A stretch of DNA of 64,000 nucleotides from Streptomyces sp. CBMA29 (GCF_014596445.1 NZ_MECL01000007.1:36355-100354), one strand, 5' to 3'. Numbered from the stretch's first letter, positions 18,701-27,502 are shown. Program-made: numbers and translations. Notes: generated by a model not told the origin, from the letters alone.

Positions 18701-19088
18701 AGAGATTCCGCGCGCTGAACTGCCCGGAGCCCACCTGATACCGCAGCGTCATCGCACTGGTCGCGACCGTCAGCCAGCCGTTGGACGTGCTCGTCGTGTA
18801 CGCGGCGGGCGCGAAGTCGCCGCGGCCGATCGCGTTGTACGTCGCGGCGTCGGTGAACTTCCCGTCCTGCGCGTACTCGGTACGGATCAACGTCGGCGAC
18901 AGCACCTGGAAGCGGGCGCCGCCCGAGGTCACCGAGGGGATGGCGTGGTGGCCCACCCCGTGCCCCGGCCCCGCGGACGCCTGGCCCGCGCCGGCCACCG
19001 TCATCCCCGCCACGCAGGCGGTCACGGCGACGACCGCTCCCCGCCGCCGCATGTACCGCATCGTGCGCCACGCTCGTCTTCTTCTCAC
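15795..19088 (-). CDS. Secreted GH31 alpha-glycosidase with two CBM35-like modules
   Basis: About 1097 residues. The GTG at 19088 has ACGGAG six bases upstream and gives a basic N-region and a signal peptide ending GQASA. ATG codons at 19061 or 19052 would lack a good ribosome site. Two carbohydrate-binding modules of CBM35/CBM6 type (about 150-285 and 290-430) each carry CEAE, YTGSGF/YAGSGF, VRYAN/DARYAN and SWDTW/NWDTW. The GH31 barrel follows, with WAYGVWYSEY, the nucleophile-region WWFDWCCDN and the acid/base motif HFTGDTSSTW. Expected action is exo-cleavage of alpha-glucosides or xylosides from an external glycan. It carries an upstream LacI-type operator. Confidence 0.9.
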   Translation of the reverse strand: MRRRRAWRTMRYMRRRGAVVAVTACVAGMTVAGAGQASAGPGHGVGHHAIPSVTSGGARFQVLSPTLIRTEYAQDGKFTDAATYNAIGRGDFAPAAYTTSTSNGWLTVATSAMTLRYQVGSGQFSARNLSVRLTAGSSAVTAAPWQQMTCAVGALCEAESLPYSGVGVATDHTGYTGSGFLAGFQGTGSSLSADVEVTTAGTYQFDARYANSAAGDGQNTTRTLTLAVDGGAARTLSLPVTGSWDTWSLATAAVQLGAGRHTVTLSKAAGNSGNVNIDSVALVNSGGAFPSVSATAITDCAFGASCEAEADRITGSAKVATDHGGYAGSGFLGELNQGSSVTAHVVGVPSDGTYSVQVRYANSTGGDGLNQTRTATVSSGGTSATLSLPVTGNWDTWQTASVPVALKAGADDITVGCPNAASCHINLDTLSVTASGAAAPQPHLALGGYRRSLDGLNGDNGNPTTTPGLMYKDGWYLLDDTTSALYDTAAKKVTQRPSHNGTPYQDGYLFGYGHAYKQALSDLATLTGPAELLPQWAYGVWYSEYIDRTAADYENKILPAFRSEGVPLDVLVTDTDFKSPNTWSGWEMNTAKFPDPKGFFDWSAAQGLHNTLNTHPSILASDPQFAQAQATAKGKLVKGGCASGASAGGDCYVFDFGDPDQLKAYMDLHKTMDQQGNDFWWFDWCCDNSQSSLAGVTPDAWINQAYAADSAPAIGRGFVISRAYGSLQAGGYSGQQGLPTGPWADKRTTVHFTGDTSSTWGTLRSEVGYTPGESVATGMSAVSHDIGGHNDTTGLTGSETYTDGGGTHTTHKLPDDLYARWVQLGAFQPVDRLHSNHSDRLPWQYGTAARQSADKFLNLRENLVPYTYSLAQQAATTGVPVVRATYLEYPDEPQAYATAGSEYFYGSDMLVAPVTTPGTTATTSVWFPPGQWTDYFTGQTYTGGTTQNITTGLDRMPVFVKAGAVIPTRTNNVTANDKAPLTKVTLTVAAGASGSTSLYEDNGTVGGPGRSATTAVRYRESGGRHTVTISPAKGSFAGQVRTRQWTVTLLGVAAPSHLTAAGEGLSPGSYHYDSATRSLTVTLPPRSVRTPVILSYR

Positions 19089-19177
19089 GCACAACTCCGT
19101 CCTGAGGCGGGCCCCTTGTCGACCCGTCGTGAGGCTCCGTCGGCCGATCCGCGCGCTCGCCCTTGCCGGTGGGCGTT

Positions 19178-19191
19178 TGACAGCGTTGTCA
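19178..19191. promoter_or_regulatory. LacI-type operator upstream of GH31
   Basis: TGACAGCGTTGTCA is palindromic except for one central pair and matches the perfect GACAACGTTGTC at 11728 in 11 of 12 positions. It lies about 90 bp before the GH31 start. Confidence 0.65.
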
Positions 19192-19396
19192 GAACCCGCT
19201 GTCACGCGTCGCGGGTCCTGGCGGCTCGACCTGGCGGAATGGTGGACAAAGGAGGCGCCCGTGTCTTGCGGGCACTTCCCTTCACGTCTTCCATCGTTGC
19301 AAATGATGTCGGTGGCATGACAGCACAGGGCCTGGCGGGTGTCCATACAGGCGGCGGTCAACGTTGGAAATTGGCGTCTTCCGTGTCGCATGGGCC

Positions 19397-19445
19397 GCCG
19401 CCCGCCGCCCGCCGCCCGCCGCCCGCCGCCCGCCGCCCGCCGCCC
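19397..19445. repeat. Seven tandem GCCGCCC heptamers
   Basis: Seven exact head-to-tail copies of GCCGCCC, about 180 bp upstream of narG. The purine-rich strand is G-rich and could form unusual structure. The copy number is likely to vary by slippage. Confidence 0.8.
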
Positions 19446-19622
19446 TGGAGCCGCGGCGAGCCCGGCGTGATCGATGCGGGCGACCGGCTCGCGGCCCGCG
19501 CCCCGAGGGGGCCAAACGGGGTACCTGCGCCCCGCCGGTGCGCACGTCGCCGGGGCACCGGCCGGACCTCCGGTTTTGATGGTGGCTCAGATGTCATGAC
19601 CGCCACTGCCGGAAGGCCCGTG

Positions 19623-22600
19623 ATGCAGGAGCCGTCGACGAGCGAGTCCGGAGCCCTGCTGCTACGGACCGGCCGCTACTTCCGGCCGGGGAGAACGGCC
19701 GACGATCTGCACAGCGTCGAGATCAGCGGAGGCCGCGAAGGGGACGCCTTCTACCGGGACCGATGGAGCCACGACAAGGTCGTCAACTCCACGCACGGCG
19801 TCAACTGCACCGGCTCGTGCCGCTGGAAGGTGTACGTCAAGGACGGCATCATCACCTGGGAGACCCAGGCCACCGACTACCCGACCGTCGGCCCCGACCG
19901 CCCCGAATACGAGCCGCGCGGCTGCCCGCGCGGAGCCGCCTTCTCCTGGTACACCTACTCGCCGACGCGCGTGCGCTACCCGTACGTCAGGGGCGTGCTG
20001 CTGGAGATGTACCGCGAGGCCAAGCGGCGCACGGGCGGCGACCCGGTGCTCGCCTGGGCCGACATCCAGGCCGACCCCGAGCGGCGGAGCCGCTACCAGC
20101 GGGCGCGCGGCAAGGGCGGCCTGGTGCGCGCCGGCTGGGACGAGGCCGTCGAGATCGTCGCCGCCGCGCATGTGCACACCGTCAAGACCTACGGACCCGA
20201 CCGGATCGCCGGTTTCTCGCCGATCCCCGCGATGTCGATGGTCTCCCAGGCGGCGGGCTCCCGCTTCCACGCGCTGATCGGCGCGCCGATGCTCTCCTTC
20301 TACGACTGGTACGCCGACCTGCCGGTGGCCTCCCCGCAGGTCTTCGGCGACCAGACGGACGTACCGGAGTCGGGCGACTGGTGGGACGCGGCGTATTTGA
20401 TGATGTGGGGCTCCAACGTCCCGGTGACGCGGACGCCGGACGCGCACTGGATGGCCGAGGCCCGCTACCGGGGTCAGAAGGTCGTCGCGGTGGCGCCCGA
20501 CTACGCGGACAACGTCAAATTCGCCGACGAGTGGCTGCACCCGCACCCCGGCACCGACGGCGCGCTCGCCTTCGCGATGGGCCATGTCGTGCTGAAGGAG
20601 TTCTTCGTCGACCGGCAGGTGCCGTTCTTCACCGACTACGTCCGCACGTACACCGACCTGCCGTTCCTGGTCACCCTCACCGAGAAGGACGGGGCCCGCG
20701 TACCGTCCAAGTTCCTGCGCGCCGCCGACCTGGGGGACACCGGCGAGGGCGCGGACTGGAAGACCGTGGTCCTGGACGAGGCCACCGGGCACGCGGCCGT
20801 CCCCAACGGCTCGCTCGGCTTTCGCTGGACGGAGTCCGGCAAGGGCAAGTGGAATCTCGACCTGGACGGCATCCGGCCCCGACTCACCCTGTACGGGGCC
20901 GAGGTGGCGACGCCCGTCGAGGTGCTGCTGCCGAGGTTCGACACCGAGGGCGGCGTTCACGGGCAGGGCAGGGGCGATGTCGTACGGCGCGGTGTGCCCG
21001 CGACCCGGCTCGGCGGCCCGGAGGGACCGCTGGTGACCACCGTCCACGACCTGCTGCTCGCGCAGTACGGGGTCGGCCGCGACGGGCTGCCGGGCCGGTG
21101 GCCCGACTCGTACGACGACGCGGAGACACCCGGCACCCCGGCCTGGCAGGAGGCGCACACCTCGGTCCCGGCCGCCAAGTGCGTGAAGATCGCGAGGGAG
21201 TTCGCGCGGACGGCCGAGGAGTCCGGGGGCCGCTGCATGATCCTGATGGGCGCGGGCACCAACCACTGGTTCCACTCCGAGACGATCTACCGGACCTTCC
21301 TCGCGCTGCTCCAACTGACCGGCTGCCAGGGGCGCAACGGCGGCGGCTGGGCGCACTACGTCGGCCAGGAGAAGGTCCGCCCCTTCACCGGCTGGTCCAC
21401 GGTCGCCTCGGCGGGCGACTGGGCCAGGCCGCAGCGCCAGATGATCGGCACCGGCTACTTCTTCCTCAACACCGACCAGTGGCGTTACGACCGGTTCGCC
21501 GCCGACGTCCTCGCCTCGCCGCTCGGCGACGGCCGGTTTGCGGGCATGACCGGCGTCGACCTCCTCGCCCAGTCGGCCCGCTCCGGCTGGATGCCGTCGT
21601 ATCCGACCTTCGACCGCAATCCGCTGGACCTGGTCGACGAGGCCCGTGGTCTCGGCAAGGAGCCGCAACAGCATGTCGTGGACGAACTCAAGGCCGGGCG
21701 GCTGAACTTCGCCTGCGAGGACCCGGACGCGCCCGCCAACTGGCCGCGTGTGATGACCCTGTGGCGGGCCAATCTCCTTGGCTCCTCCGCCAAGGGCGCC
21801 GAATACTTCACCAAGCATCTGCTCGGCACGCACTCCGACCTGCGCGCCGAGGAGGCCCCCGAGGACGTCCGCCCGCGCGATGTGAGGTGGCACGAGCACG
21901 CGCCGGAAGGCAAGTTGGACCTGCTGCTGTCGCTGGACTTCCGGATGACGTCCTCGACGATGCTCTCCGACGTCGTCCTGCCCGCCGCGACCTGGTACGA
22001 GAAGCACGACCTGTCGTCCACGGACATGCACCCGTACGTACACGCCTTCGCCCCGGCGATCGACCCGCCGTGGCAGGCCCGCACCGACCACGACATCTTC
22101 CACGCCGTCGCCGGGCGGTTCAGCGAACTGGCCCAGGGCCATCTCGACACGCGGCACGACCTGGTCGCCACCGCGCTCCAGCACGACACGCCCGGCGAGA
22201 TCGCCCAGCCCGGCGGCGTCGCGCCCGACTGGCGGCGCGGCGACTGCGAACCCGTCCCGGGCAAGACCCTGCCGACGCTGACCGTCGTGGAGCGCGACTA
22301 CACCGCGATCGGCGCGAAGATGGCAGCCCTCGGCCCGCTCGCCGAGAAACTGGGCCTGCCGGTCAAGGGCATCGCGCTCCACCCCGACCAGGAGGTCGAG
22401 GACCTCAAGGCGCTCAACGGTGTCGTACGCGGCGGCCCGGCCGACGGCCGCCCGGCGATGGACACCGCGGTCAAGGCGGCCAACACCATCCTCGCCCTGT
22501 CGGGCACCACCAACGGACGGCTGGCCACCCAGGGCTTCCGCACCCTCGCGGAACGCACCGGCAAGGACATGGCGCACCTGGCCGCCGAGCACGAGGGCAA

Positions 22601-23327
22601 GCGGATCAGCTACGCCGACACCCAGGCCGCGCCGGTCTCCGTCATCACCTCACCGGAATGGTCGGGCAGCGAGGCGGGCGGCCGACGCTACGCGCCCTTC
22701 ACGCAGAACACCGAACACCTCAAGCCCTGGCACACCCTGACCGGGCGTCAGCACTTCTTCGTGGACCACGACTGGATGCACGAACTCGGCGAGGCGCTGC
22801 CCGTCTACCGGCCGCCGCTCGACATGCACCGGCTCTTCGGCGAACCGGTGATCGGCCCCGACGGCCAGAAGGCCGTGACCGTCCGCTACCTGACGCCGCA
22901 CAACAAATGGTCGATCCACTCCGAGTACCAGGACAACCTCTTCATGCTGGCGCTGTCCCGCGGCGGTCAGGCCGTCTGGATGTCCGTCGAGGACGCCGCG
23001 GCCATCGGCGTGAAGGACAACGACTGGATCGAGGCCGTCAACCGCAACGGCGTCGTCGTGGCACGGGCGATCGTCTCCCACCGCATGCCGGCCGGGACCG
23101 TCTACATGCACCACGCGCAGGAGCGTACCGTCAACGTCCCGAAGACCGAGACCACCGGCCGCCGCGGCGGTGTCCACAACTCGCTGACCCGCGTCCTGCT
23201 CAAGCCGACCCACCTCATCGGCGGCTACGCGCAGCTCTCCTTCGCCTTCAACTACCTCGGCCCCACGGGCAATCAGCGGGACGAGGTCACCGTCATCCGT
23301 CGCCGCTCGCAGAAGGTGGAGTACTGA
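19623..23327 (+). CDS. narG: Respiratory nitrate reductase alpha subunit
   Basis: About 1234 residues, the molybdenum bis-MGD subunit that reduces nitrate to nitrite on the cytoplasmic side of the membrane. The FS0 cluster ligands are H58, C62, C66 (HGVNCTGSC) and C101 (EPRGCPRG). The Mo-ligand Asp lies in YDWYADLPVASPQ, as in E. coli NarG. The length is the usual one for the family. I place the start at the ATG of MQEPSTS because GGAAGG lies six bases upstream; the ATG at 19596 (nine residues longer) has no such site. No Tat signal. First gene of narGHJI. Confidence 0.96.
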   Translation: MQEPSTSESGALLLRTGRYFRPGRTADDLHSVEISGGREGDAFYRDRWSHDKVVNSTHGVNCTGSCRWKVYVKDGIITWETQATDYPTVGPDRPEYEPRGCPRGAAFSWYTYSPTRVRYPYVRGVLLEMYREAKRRTGGDPVLAWADIQADPERRSRYQRARGKGGLVRAGWDEAVEIVAAAHVHTVKTYGPDRIAGFSPIPAMSMVSQAAGSRFHALIGAPMLSFYDWYADLPVASPQVFGDQTDVPESGDWWDAAYLMMWGSNVPVTRTPDAHWMAEARYRGQKVVAVAPDYADNVKFADEWLHPHPGTDGALAFAMGHVVLKEFFVDRQVPFFTDYVRTYTDLPFLVTLTEKDGARVPSKFLRAADLGDTGEGADWKTVVLDEATGHAAVPNGSLGFRWTESGKGKWNLDLDGIRPRLTLYGAEVATPVEVLLPRFDTEGGVHGQGRGDVVRRGVPATRLGGPEGPLVTTVHDLLLAQYGVGRDGLPGRWPDSYDDAETPGTPAWQEAHTSVPAAKCVKIAREFARTAEESGGRCMILMGAGTNHWFHSETIYRTFLALLQLTGCQGRNGGGWAHYVGQEKVRPFTGWSTVASAGDWARPQRQMIGTGYFFLNTDQWRYDRFAADVLASPLGDGRFAGMTGVDLLAQSARSGWMPSYPTFDRNPLDLVDEARGLGKEPQQHVVDELKAGRLNFACEDPDAPANWPRVMTLWRANLLGSSAKGAEYFTKHLLGTHSDLRAEEAPEDVRPRDVRWHEHAPEGKLDLLLSLDFRMTSSTMLSDVVLPAATWYEKHDLSSTDMHPYVHAFAPAIDPPWQARTDHDIFHAVAGRFSELAQGHLDTRHDLVATALQHDTPGEIAQPGGVAPDWRRGDCEPVPGKTLPTLTVVERDYTAIGAKMAALGPLAEKLGLPVKGIALHPDQEVEDLKALNGVVRGGPADGRPAMDTAVKAANTILALSGTTNGRLATQGFRTLAERTGKDMAHLAAEHEGKRISYADTQAAPVSVITSPEWSGSEAGGRRYAPFTQNTEHLKPWHTLTGRQHFFVDHDWMHELGEALPVYRPPLDMHRLFGEPVIGPDGQKAVTVRYLTPHNKWSIHSEYQDNLFMLALSRGGQAVWMSVEDAAAIGVKDNDWIEAVNRNGVVVARAIVSHRMPAGTVYMHHAQERTVNVPKTETTGRRGGVHNSLTRVLLKPTHLIGGYAQLSFAFNYLGPTGNQRDEVTVIRRRSQKVEY

Positions 23328-23328
23328 C

Positions 23329-24951
23329 ATGCCCCGTGGCACAGCAGGAACCGGCCGGGTGATGGCGCAGATCGCCATGGTGATGAACCTCGACAAGTGC
23401 ATCGGGTGCCACACCTGTTCCGTCACCTGCAAGCAGACCTGGACCAACCGCTCCGGCATGGAATACGTCTGGTTCAACAACGTCGAGACCCGGCCAGGAC
23501 TCGGCTACCCGCGCCGCTTCGAGGACCAGGACAAATGGCGCGGCGGCTGGAAGCTCAACCGGCGCGGCCGACTCCAACTCCGCCAGGGCGGGCGGCTGTT
23601 CAAGATGGCCTCGATCTTCGCCAACCCTGTGCAGCCGGTGATCAAGGACTACTACGAGCCCTGGACGTACGACTACCGCAATCTGACCAACGCCCCGCTG
23701 GGCGAGGACTATCCGGTGGCCGAACCGCGCTCGCTCATCACCGGCAAGCCCATGAAGATCGAATGGTCGCCCAACTGGGACGACGACCTCGGCGGCGCCC
23801 CGGAGCTCGCCCCGCGCGACCCCAACGTGGAGAAGATGCGCGCCGAGGTCGGCGAGCGGATCCGCTTCAGCTTCGAGCAGACCTTCATGTTCTACCTGCC
23901 GCGCATCTGCGAACACTGCCTCAACCCGGCCTGCGCGGCGGCCTGTCCGTCCGGCGCGATCTACAAGCGCGCCGAGGACGGCATCGTCCTGGTCGACCAG
24001 GACCGGTGCAGGGGCTGGCGGCAGTGCGTGACCGGCTGCCCGTACAAGAAGATCTACTTCAACCACCGCACCGGCAAGGCCGAGAAGTGCACCTTCTGCT
24101 ACCCGCGCGTCGAGGTCGGCCTGCCCACCGTCTGCTCCGAGACCTGCGTCGGCCGCCTCCGCTATCTCGGGGTGGTCCTCTACGACGCGGACAAGGTCAC
24201 CGCCGCCGCCTCGGTGAAGGACGACAAGGACCTGTACGAGGCCCAGTTGGGTCTCTTCCTCGACCCGGAGGACCCCGAGGTGCGGCGGGCCGCCGAGCGC
24301 GACGGCATCGCCCACGACTGGATCGAGGCCGCCCGCCGCTCCCCGGTGCACGCCCTGATCAGCACCTACAAGGTGGCGCTGCCGCTGCACCCGGAGTACC
24401 GCACCATGCCCATGGTCTGGTACATCCCGCCGCTGTCGCCCGTCGTCGAGGCCGTCAGCGACAGCGGCCACGACGGCGAGGACGCGGGCAATCTCTTCGG
24501 CGCCATCGACGCGCTGCGCATCCCGCTGGAGTACCTCGCCGAACTGTTCACCGCGGGTGACACCGCACCCGTCAAGGCGTCGCTCGGCAAGCTGGCCGCG
24601 ATGCGCTCCCACATGCGCGACATCAACCTCGGCCGTACGCCGGACGGTTCGGCGGCCGAAGCGGTCGGCATGACGGGAGATCAGATCCAGGAGATGTTCC
24701 ATCTGCTGGCCGTCGCCAAATACGAGGACCGGTACGTCATCCCCACCGCCGCCCAGGCCGACGCGCGACGGCTGGAGGAGTCGGCGCTGCCCGACGGTTG
24801 CAGCCTCGACTACGAGGACGGCCCCGGCATGGGTGCGGACGGCCCCTTCGGCGCCGACTCCGGCCGGACATCGCTGCCCCTGGTCACCATCGAGAGCTTC
24901 CACGCCGCCCGCAGCAGGCAGAACGCCGACGAGGAAGAGCCGATGCCGTGA
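23329..24951 (+). CDS. narH: Respiratory nitrate reductase beta subunit
   Basis: 540 residues, the iron-sulphur electron-transfer subunit linking NarI haems to NarG. Four Cys groups are visible: CIGCHTCSVTC (24-34), CEHCLNPACAAACPSG, CRGWRQCVTGCPYKK (Trp in place of one Cys marks the [3Fe-4S] cluster) and CTFCYPR...CSETCVGR. The ATG at 23329 has GGAG seven bases upstream and starts one base after the narG stop. An internal ATG at 23362 would match E. coli length more closely but lacks a ribosome site. Confidence 0.96.
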   Translation: MPRGTAGTGRVMAQIAMVMNLDKCIGCHTCSVTCKQTWTNRSGMEYVWFNNVETRPGLGYPRRFEDQDKWRGGWKLNRRGRLQLRQGGRLFKMASIFANPVQPVIKDYYEPWTYDYRNLTNAPLGEDYPVAEPRSLITGKPMKIEWSPNWDDDLGGAPELAPRDPNVEKMRAEVGERIRFSFEQTFMFYLPRICEHCLNPACAAACPSGAIYKRAEDGIVLVDQDRCRGWRQCVTGCPYKKIYFNHRTGKAEKCTFCYPRVEVGLPTVCSETCVGRLRYLGVVLYDADKVTAAASVKDDKDLYEAQLGLFLDPEDPEVRRAAERDGIAHDWIEAARRSPVHALISTYKVALPLHPEYRTMPMVWYIPPLSPVVEAVSDSGHDGEDAGNLFGAIDALRIPLEYLAELFTAGDTAPVKASLGKLAAMRSHMRDINLGRTPDGSAAEAVGMTGDQIQEMFHLLAVAKYEDRYVIPTAAQADARRLEESALPDGCSLDYEDGPGMGADGPFGADSGRTSLPLVTIESFHAARSRQNADEEEPMP

Positions 24952-25655
24952 GATCAGGACACGCGAAGACCGAACCCGTGAGGGCCGCGTCCACAACCGC
25001 CGCCGCCCCCAGTGACAAGCCGTCGCCGGCCACCGACACCGCCGTCCTCCACCAGGCCGCCGCCCACTGCCTGGCCTACCCCGACGCCGACTTCCGCACC
25101 GCGCTGCCCCTGCTGCGCCGAGCGGTCGACGGGGTACGGCACCAAGCCGCCGTACCTCTGCGGGACTTCACCGCGTACGCGGCGGGAGAGTCCGCGGCGG
25201 CCCTGGCCGCCCACTACGTCGAGACCTTCGACTTCACCAACCGGCACAGCCTGCACCTGAGTTGGTGGACCGACGGCGACACCCGGCGCCGCGGCCGCTC
25301 GCTGCTCCGCTTCAAGGACGCCTACCGCGCGCACGGCCTGGAGCACGCGGGCGAGGACCTGCCGGACTTCCTGCCCGCCGTCCTGGAATTCGCCGCGGCC
25401 ACCGGCTCCGACGCGCTGCTGCGCGAACACCGCCCCGCCCTGGAGCTGTTGCGGCTCGCGCTCACCGAACGCGCCACCCCGTACGCGCGGGTCCTCGACT
25501 CGGTCTGCGCGACCCTGCCCGGCGCCTCGCCCGCCGACCGCGCCGCCGCCCACGCGCTGGCCCGCGGCGGCCCGCCCCGCGAGGAGGTCGGCCTGGAGGC
25601 CGCCGCCTACGGGCACCTCGGCCTGCTTCCCGTCCTGACCGGAGACCAGCGATGA
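24948..25655 (+). CDS. narJ: Nitrate reductase molybdenum cofactor assembly chaperone
   Basis: 235 residues. NarJ/TorD-type helical chaperone that binds apo-NarG and is needed for Mo-cofactor insertion, not part of the mature complex. Family signs are AAHCLAYPDADFRTALPLL, YVETFDFTNRHSLHLSWWTDGDTRRRG and DLPDFLPAVLEF. The GTG at 24948 overlaps the narH stop (GTGA). The N-terminal ~30 residues are Ala/Pro/Thr-rich and may be disordered. A GTG at 24978 is a possible alternative start. Confidence 0.93.
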   Translation: MRSGHAKTEPVRAASTTAAAPSDKPSPATDTAVLHQAAAHCLAYPDADFRTALPLLRRAVDGVRHQAAVPLRDFTAYAAGESAAALAAHYVETFDFTNRHSLHLSWWTDGDTRRRGRSLLRFKDAYRAHGLEHAGEDLPDFLPAVLEFAAATGSDALLREHRPALELLRLALTERATPYARVLDSVCATLPGASPADRAAAHALARGGPPREEVGLEAAAYGHLGLLPVLTGDQR

Positions 25656-26377
25656 ACACCTTCCTGTGGGGCGTCCTGCCCTACGTCGCCTTCGTCCTGC
25701 TCGTGTCCGGACTCGTCTGGCGGCACCGCTACGACGCGTTCGGCTGGACCACGCGCTCCTCGGAGGTCTACGAGTCGCGGCTGCTGAACATCGCCTCGCC
25801 GGTGTTCCACTACGGCATCCTCTTCGTCCTCGTCGGCCATCTGACGGGCCTGTTCGTCCCCGCGTCCTGGACCGACGCCATCGGGATCAAGGAGCACGCC
25901 TACCACCTGCTGTCGCTGTTCGGCGGCTGCGCCGCCGGGCTCCTCGCCGTCGCCGGGATCGGCATGCTCCTCTACCGCCGTCGCACCAACGCCGCGGTCT
26001 TCCGCGCCACGACCCGCAACGACAAGCTGATGTACGTGGTGCTGCTCGCCGCGATCGTGATGGGCCTGACCGCCAAACTCATGCACTCCGACCTCAGCGG
26101 CGGCTACGACTACCGCACCACCATCGCGCCCTGGGCCCGCAGCCTGTTCACGCTCCGCCCCAGGACCGGCCTGTGGGACGGCGTCCCGGTGGCGTACGAG
26201 ATCCACGCGGTGATCGGCATGGTGCTCATCGCGCTGGTCCCCTTCACCCGCCTGGTGCACATGTTCAGCGCGCCCGTGCAGTACTTCTTCCGCCCCTACA
26301 TCGTCTACCGCAGCCGCGACCCCGAGGAGCCGGCCGGTGCCGCGCCGCGCCGCGGATGGGAACGCGTTGACTACTGA
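25652..26377 (+). CDS. narI: Respiratory nitrate reductase gamma subunit (cytochrome b)
   Basis: 241 residues with five predicted membrane helices. It oxidises menaquinol and passes electrons through two b haems to NarH. Four haem-ligand His are in the expected places: H53 and H63 (FHYGILFVLVGH), H185 (EIHAVIG) and H203 (LVHMFS). The start overlaps the narJ stop (ATGA). The complete narGHJI set indicates a functional membrane-bound nitrate reductase. Confidence 0.95.
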   Translation: MNTFLWGVLPYVAFVLLVSGLVWRHRYDAFGWTTRSSEVYESRLLNIASPVFHYGILFVLVGHLTGLFVPASWTDAIGIKEHAYHLLSLFGGCAAGLLAVAGIGMLLYRRRTNAAVFRATTRNDKLMYVVLLAAIVMGLTAKLMHSDLSGGYDYRTTIAPWARSLFTLRPRTGLWDGVPVAYEIHAVIGMVLIALVPFTRLVHMFSAPVQYFFRPYIVYRSRDPEEPAGAAPRRGWERVDY

Positions 26378-27350
26378 GCGGACCACGCGGAAGGGGCCCG
26401 CGCCGCACGCGCCCGGCACCGGCTGGCCCGTCGTCCCCCCGGCGGCCGGAGCCGTCGTCATGGCGACCGGCATCATCTCGGTGGGATTCCGCCTCACCGG
26501 CTACGCCACGCTCTCCGCGATCACGCTCGCCGTCGCGGCGGCCGTGTGGGTATGGCTGGCCGGGACCTTCGCGGTGACGCTGCTGCGCGACCGGGCGCGT
26601 TGGCAGGCGCAGTCGGCCAACCCGCCGGCGCTCACCGCCGTCGCGGCGACCTGCGTGCTCGGCACCCGGCTGTCCCTGTCGGGCTACCGGACCACGGCAT
26701 ACGTACTGCTGACGGTCGCCGTCGTCGTATGGCCCTGGCTGCTGGTGTCGGTCATGAGGCACTGGAAACGGCCGGTGCCGGGCGCCGCCTTCCTGGTCTG
26801 CGTCGCCACCCAGGGCCTCGCCGTCCTCGCGGGCACCCTCGAACTGGCGGGCGGCCCCGACTGGCTGGGCCGGGCCGCCCTCGTCGTCTTCCTCCTGGGA
26901 ATCGTGCTGTACGGCGAGGCGCTGATCCGCTTCGACTTCCGGCAGCTGCTGACCGGCGCGGGCGATCAGTGGATCGCCGCGGGGGCGCTGGCGATCTCGG
27001 CGCTGGCCGGTTCCAAACTGACCGCCTCCCCGTTGTGGTCGGGCGGTGCGCACAGCGCGCTGCGGGTCGCCACCCTGATCCTGCTGGGCCTCGACTTCGC
27101 CGGATACGCGGTCCTGGTGGTCTGTGAATTCGTCCGCCCCCGGCCGCGCTACGACATCCGCCGCTGGTCGACGGTCTTCCCGCTGGGCATGACGGCGGTG
27201 GCGGCCCTGTCCACCTCGGCCGCCGCGCACCTGCCCGGACTGCACGGACCCGGCACCGTACTGCTGTGGATCTCCGCCGCCGCCTGGCTGCTCACGCTGC
27301 TCGGCCTCGGACGCGTCCTCGCCCGTACCGCCGCCGACGCCCGGGTCTGA
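26337..27350 (+). CDS. SLAC1/TDT family (tellurite-resistance/C4-dicarboxylate type) transporter
   Basis: 337 residues with about ten hydrophobic helices, beginning GWPVVPPAAGAVVMATGIISVGF. The GTG at 26337 has a perfect GAGGAG seven bases upstream, although it lies inside narI, giving a 41-base overlap. A TTG at 26367 is an alternative. TDT proteins carry dicarboxylates or, in plant SLAC1 and relatives, nitrate and other anions. Its tight coupling to narI and the absence of a NarK gene here suggest nitrate/nitrite movement. That is inference; annotation pipelines would likely call it tellurite resistance. Confidence 0.82.
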   Translation: MPRRAADGNALTTERTTRKGPAPHAPGTGWPVVPPAAGAVVMATGIISVGFRLTGYATLSAITLAVAAAVWVWLAGTFAVTLLRDRARWQAQSANPPALTAVAATCVLGTRLSLSGYRTTAYVLLTVAVVVWPWLLVSVMRHWKRPVPGAAFLVCVATQGLAVLAGTLELAGGPDWLGRAALVVFLLGIVLYGEALIRFDFRQLLTGAGDQWIAAGALAISALAGSKLTASPLWSGGAHSALRVATLILLGLDFAGYAVLVVCEFVRPRPRYDIRRWSTVFPLGMTAVAALSTSAAAHLPGLHGPGTVLLWISAAAWLLTLLGLGRVLARTAADARV

Positions 27351-27502
27351 GGGGGGTTCCTCACGACGCGACGCGCACGCCGTGGGCCTTTGCTTACGCT
27401 TTACTTCGCCTTTGCCACCCCACGGGGCCTCCCGCCGTTCACCCGCGCTGCCCAGACTCGCCGCGTCCTACGCGTACATCCTGTCGTCAGCGGGAGCTGA
27501 AT

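Larger units (their letters stand above)
19089..19622. other. Divergent intergenic region between GH31 and nar operon
   Basis: About 530 bp. It holds the GH31 operator near 19180, an AT-richer stretch around 19280-19380 that may contain promoters, and the GC heptamer array at 19397-19445. A run GGTTTTGAT lies about 50 bp before narG. No credible gene is seen. Confidence 0.5.

Noticed and set aside
19397..19445. Tandem heptamers considered as a CRISPR or origin iteron array
   Set aside because: Units are directly adjacent with no spacers and are simple GC heptamers; no cas or rep gene is nearby.
15717..19595. A very long plus-strand frame running in phase into narG
   Set aside because: It is antisense to the GH31 gene, Arg/Gly/Val-rich without motifs, and arises from GC-rich codon bias. 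narG starts at 19623.
19662..22592. 976-codon minus-strand frame over narG
   Set aside because: narG has clear cofactor motifs; the antisense frame is composition-driven.
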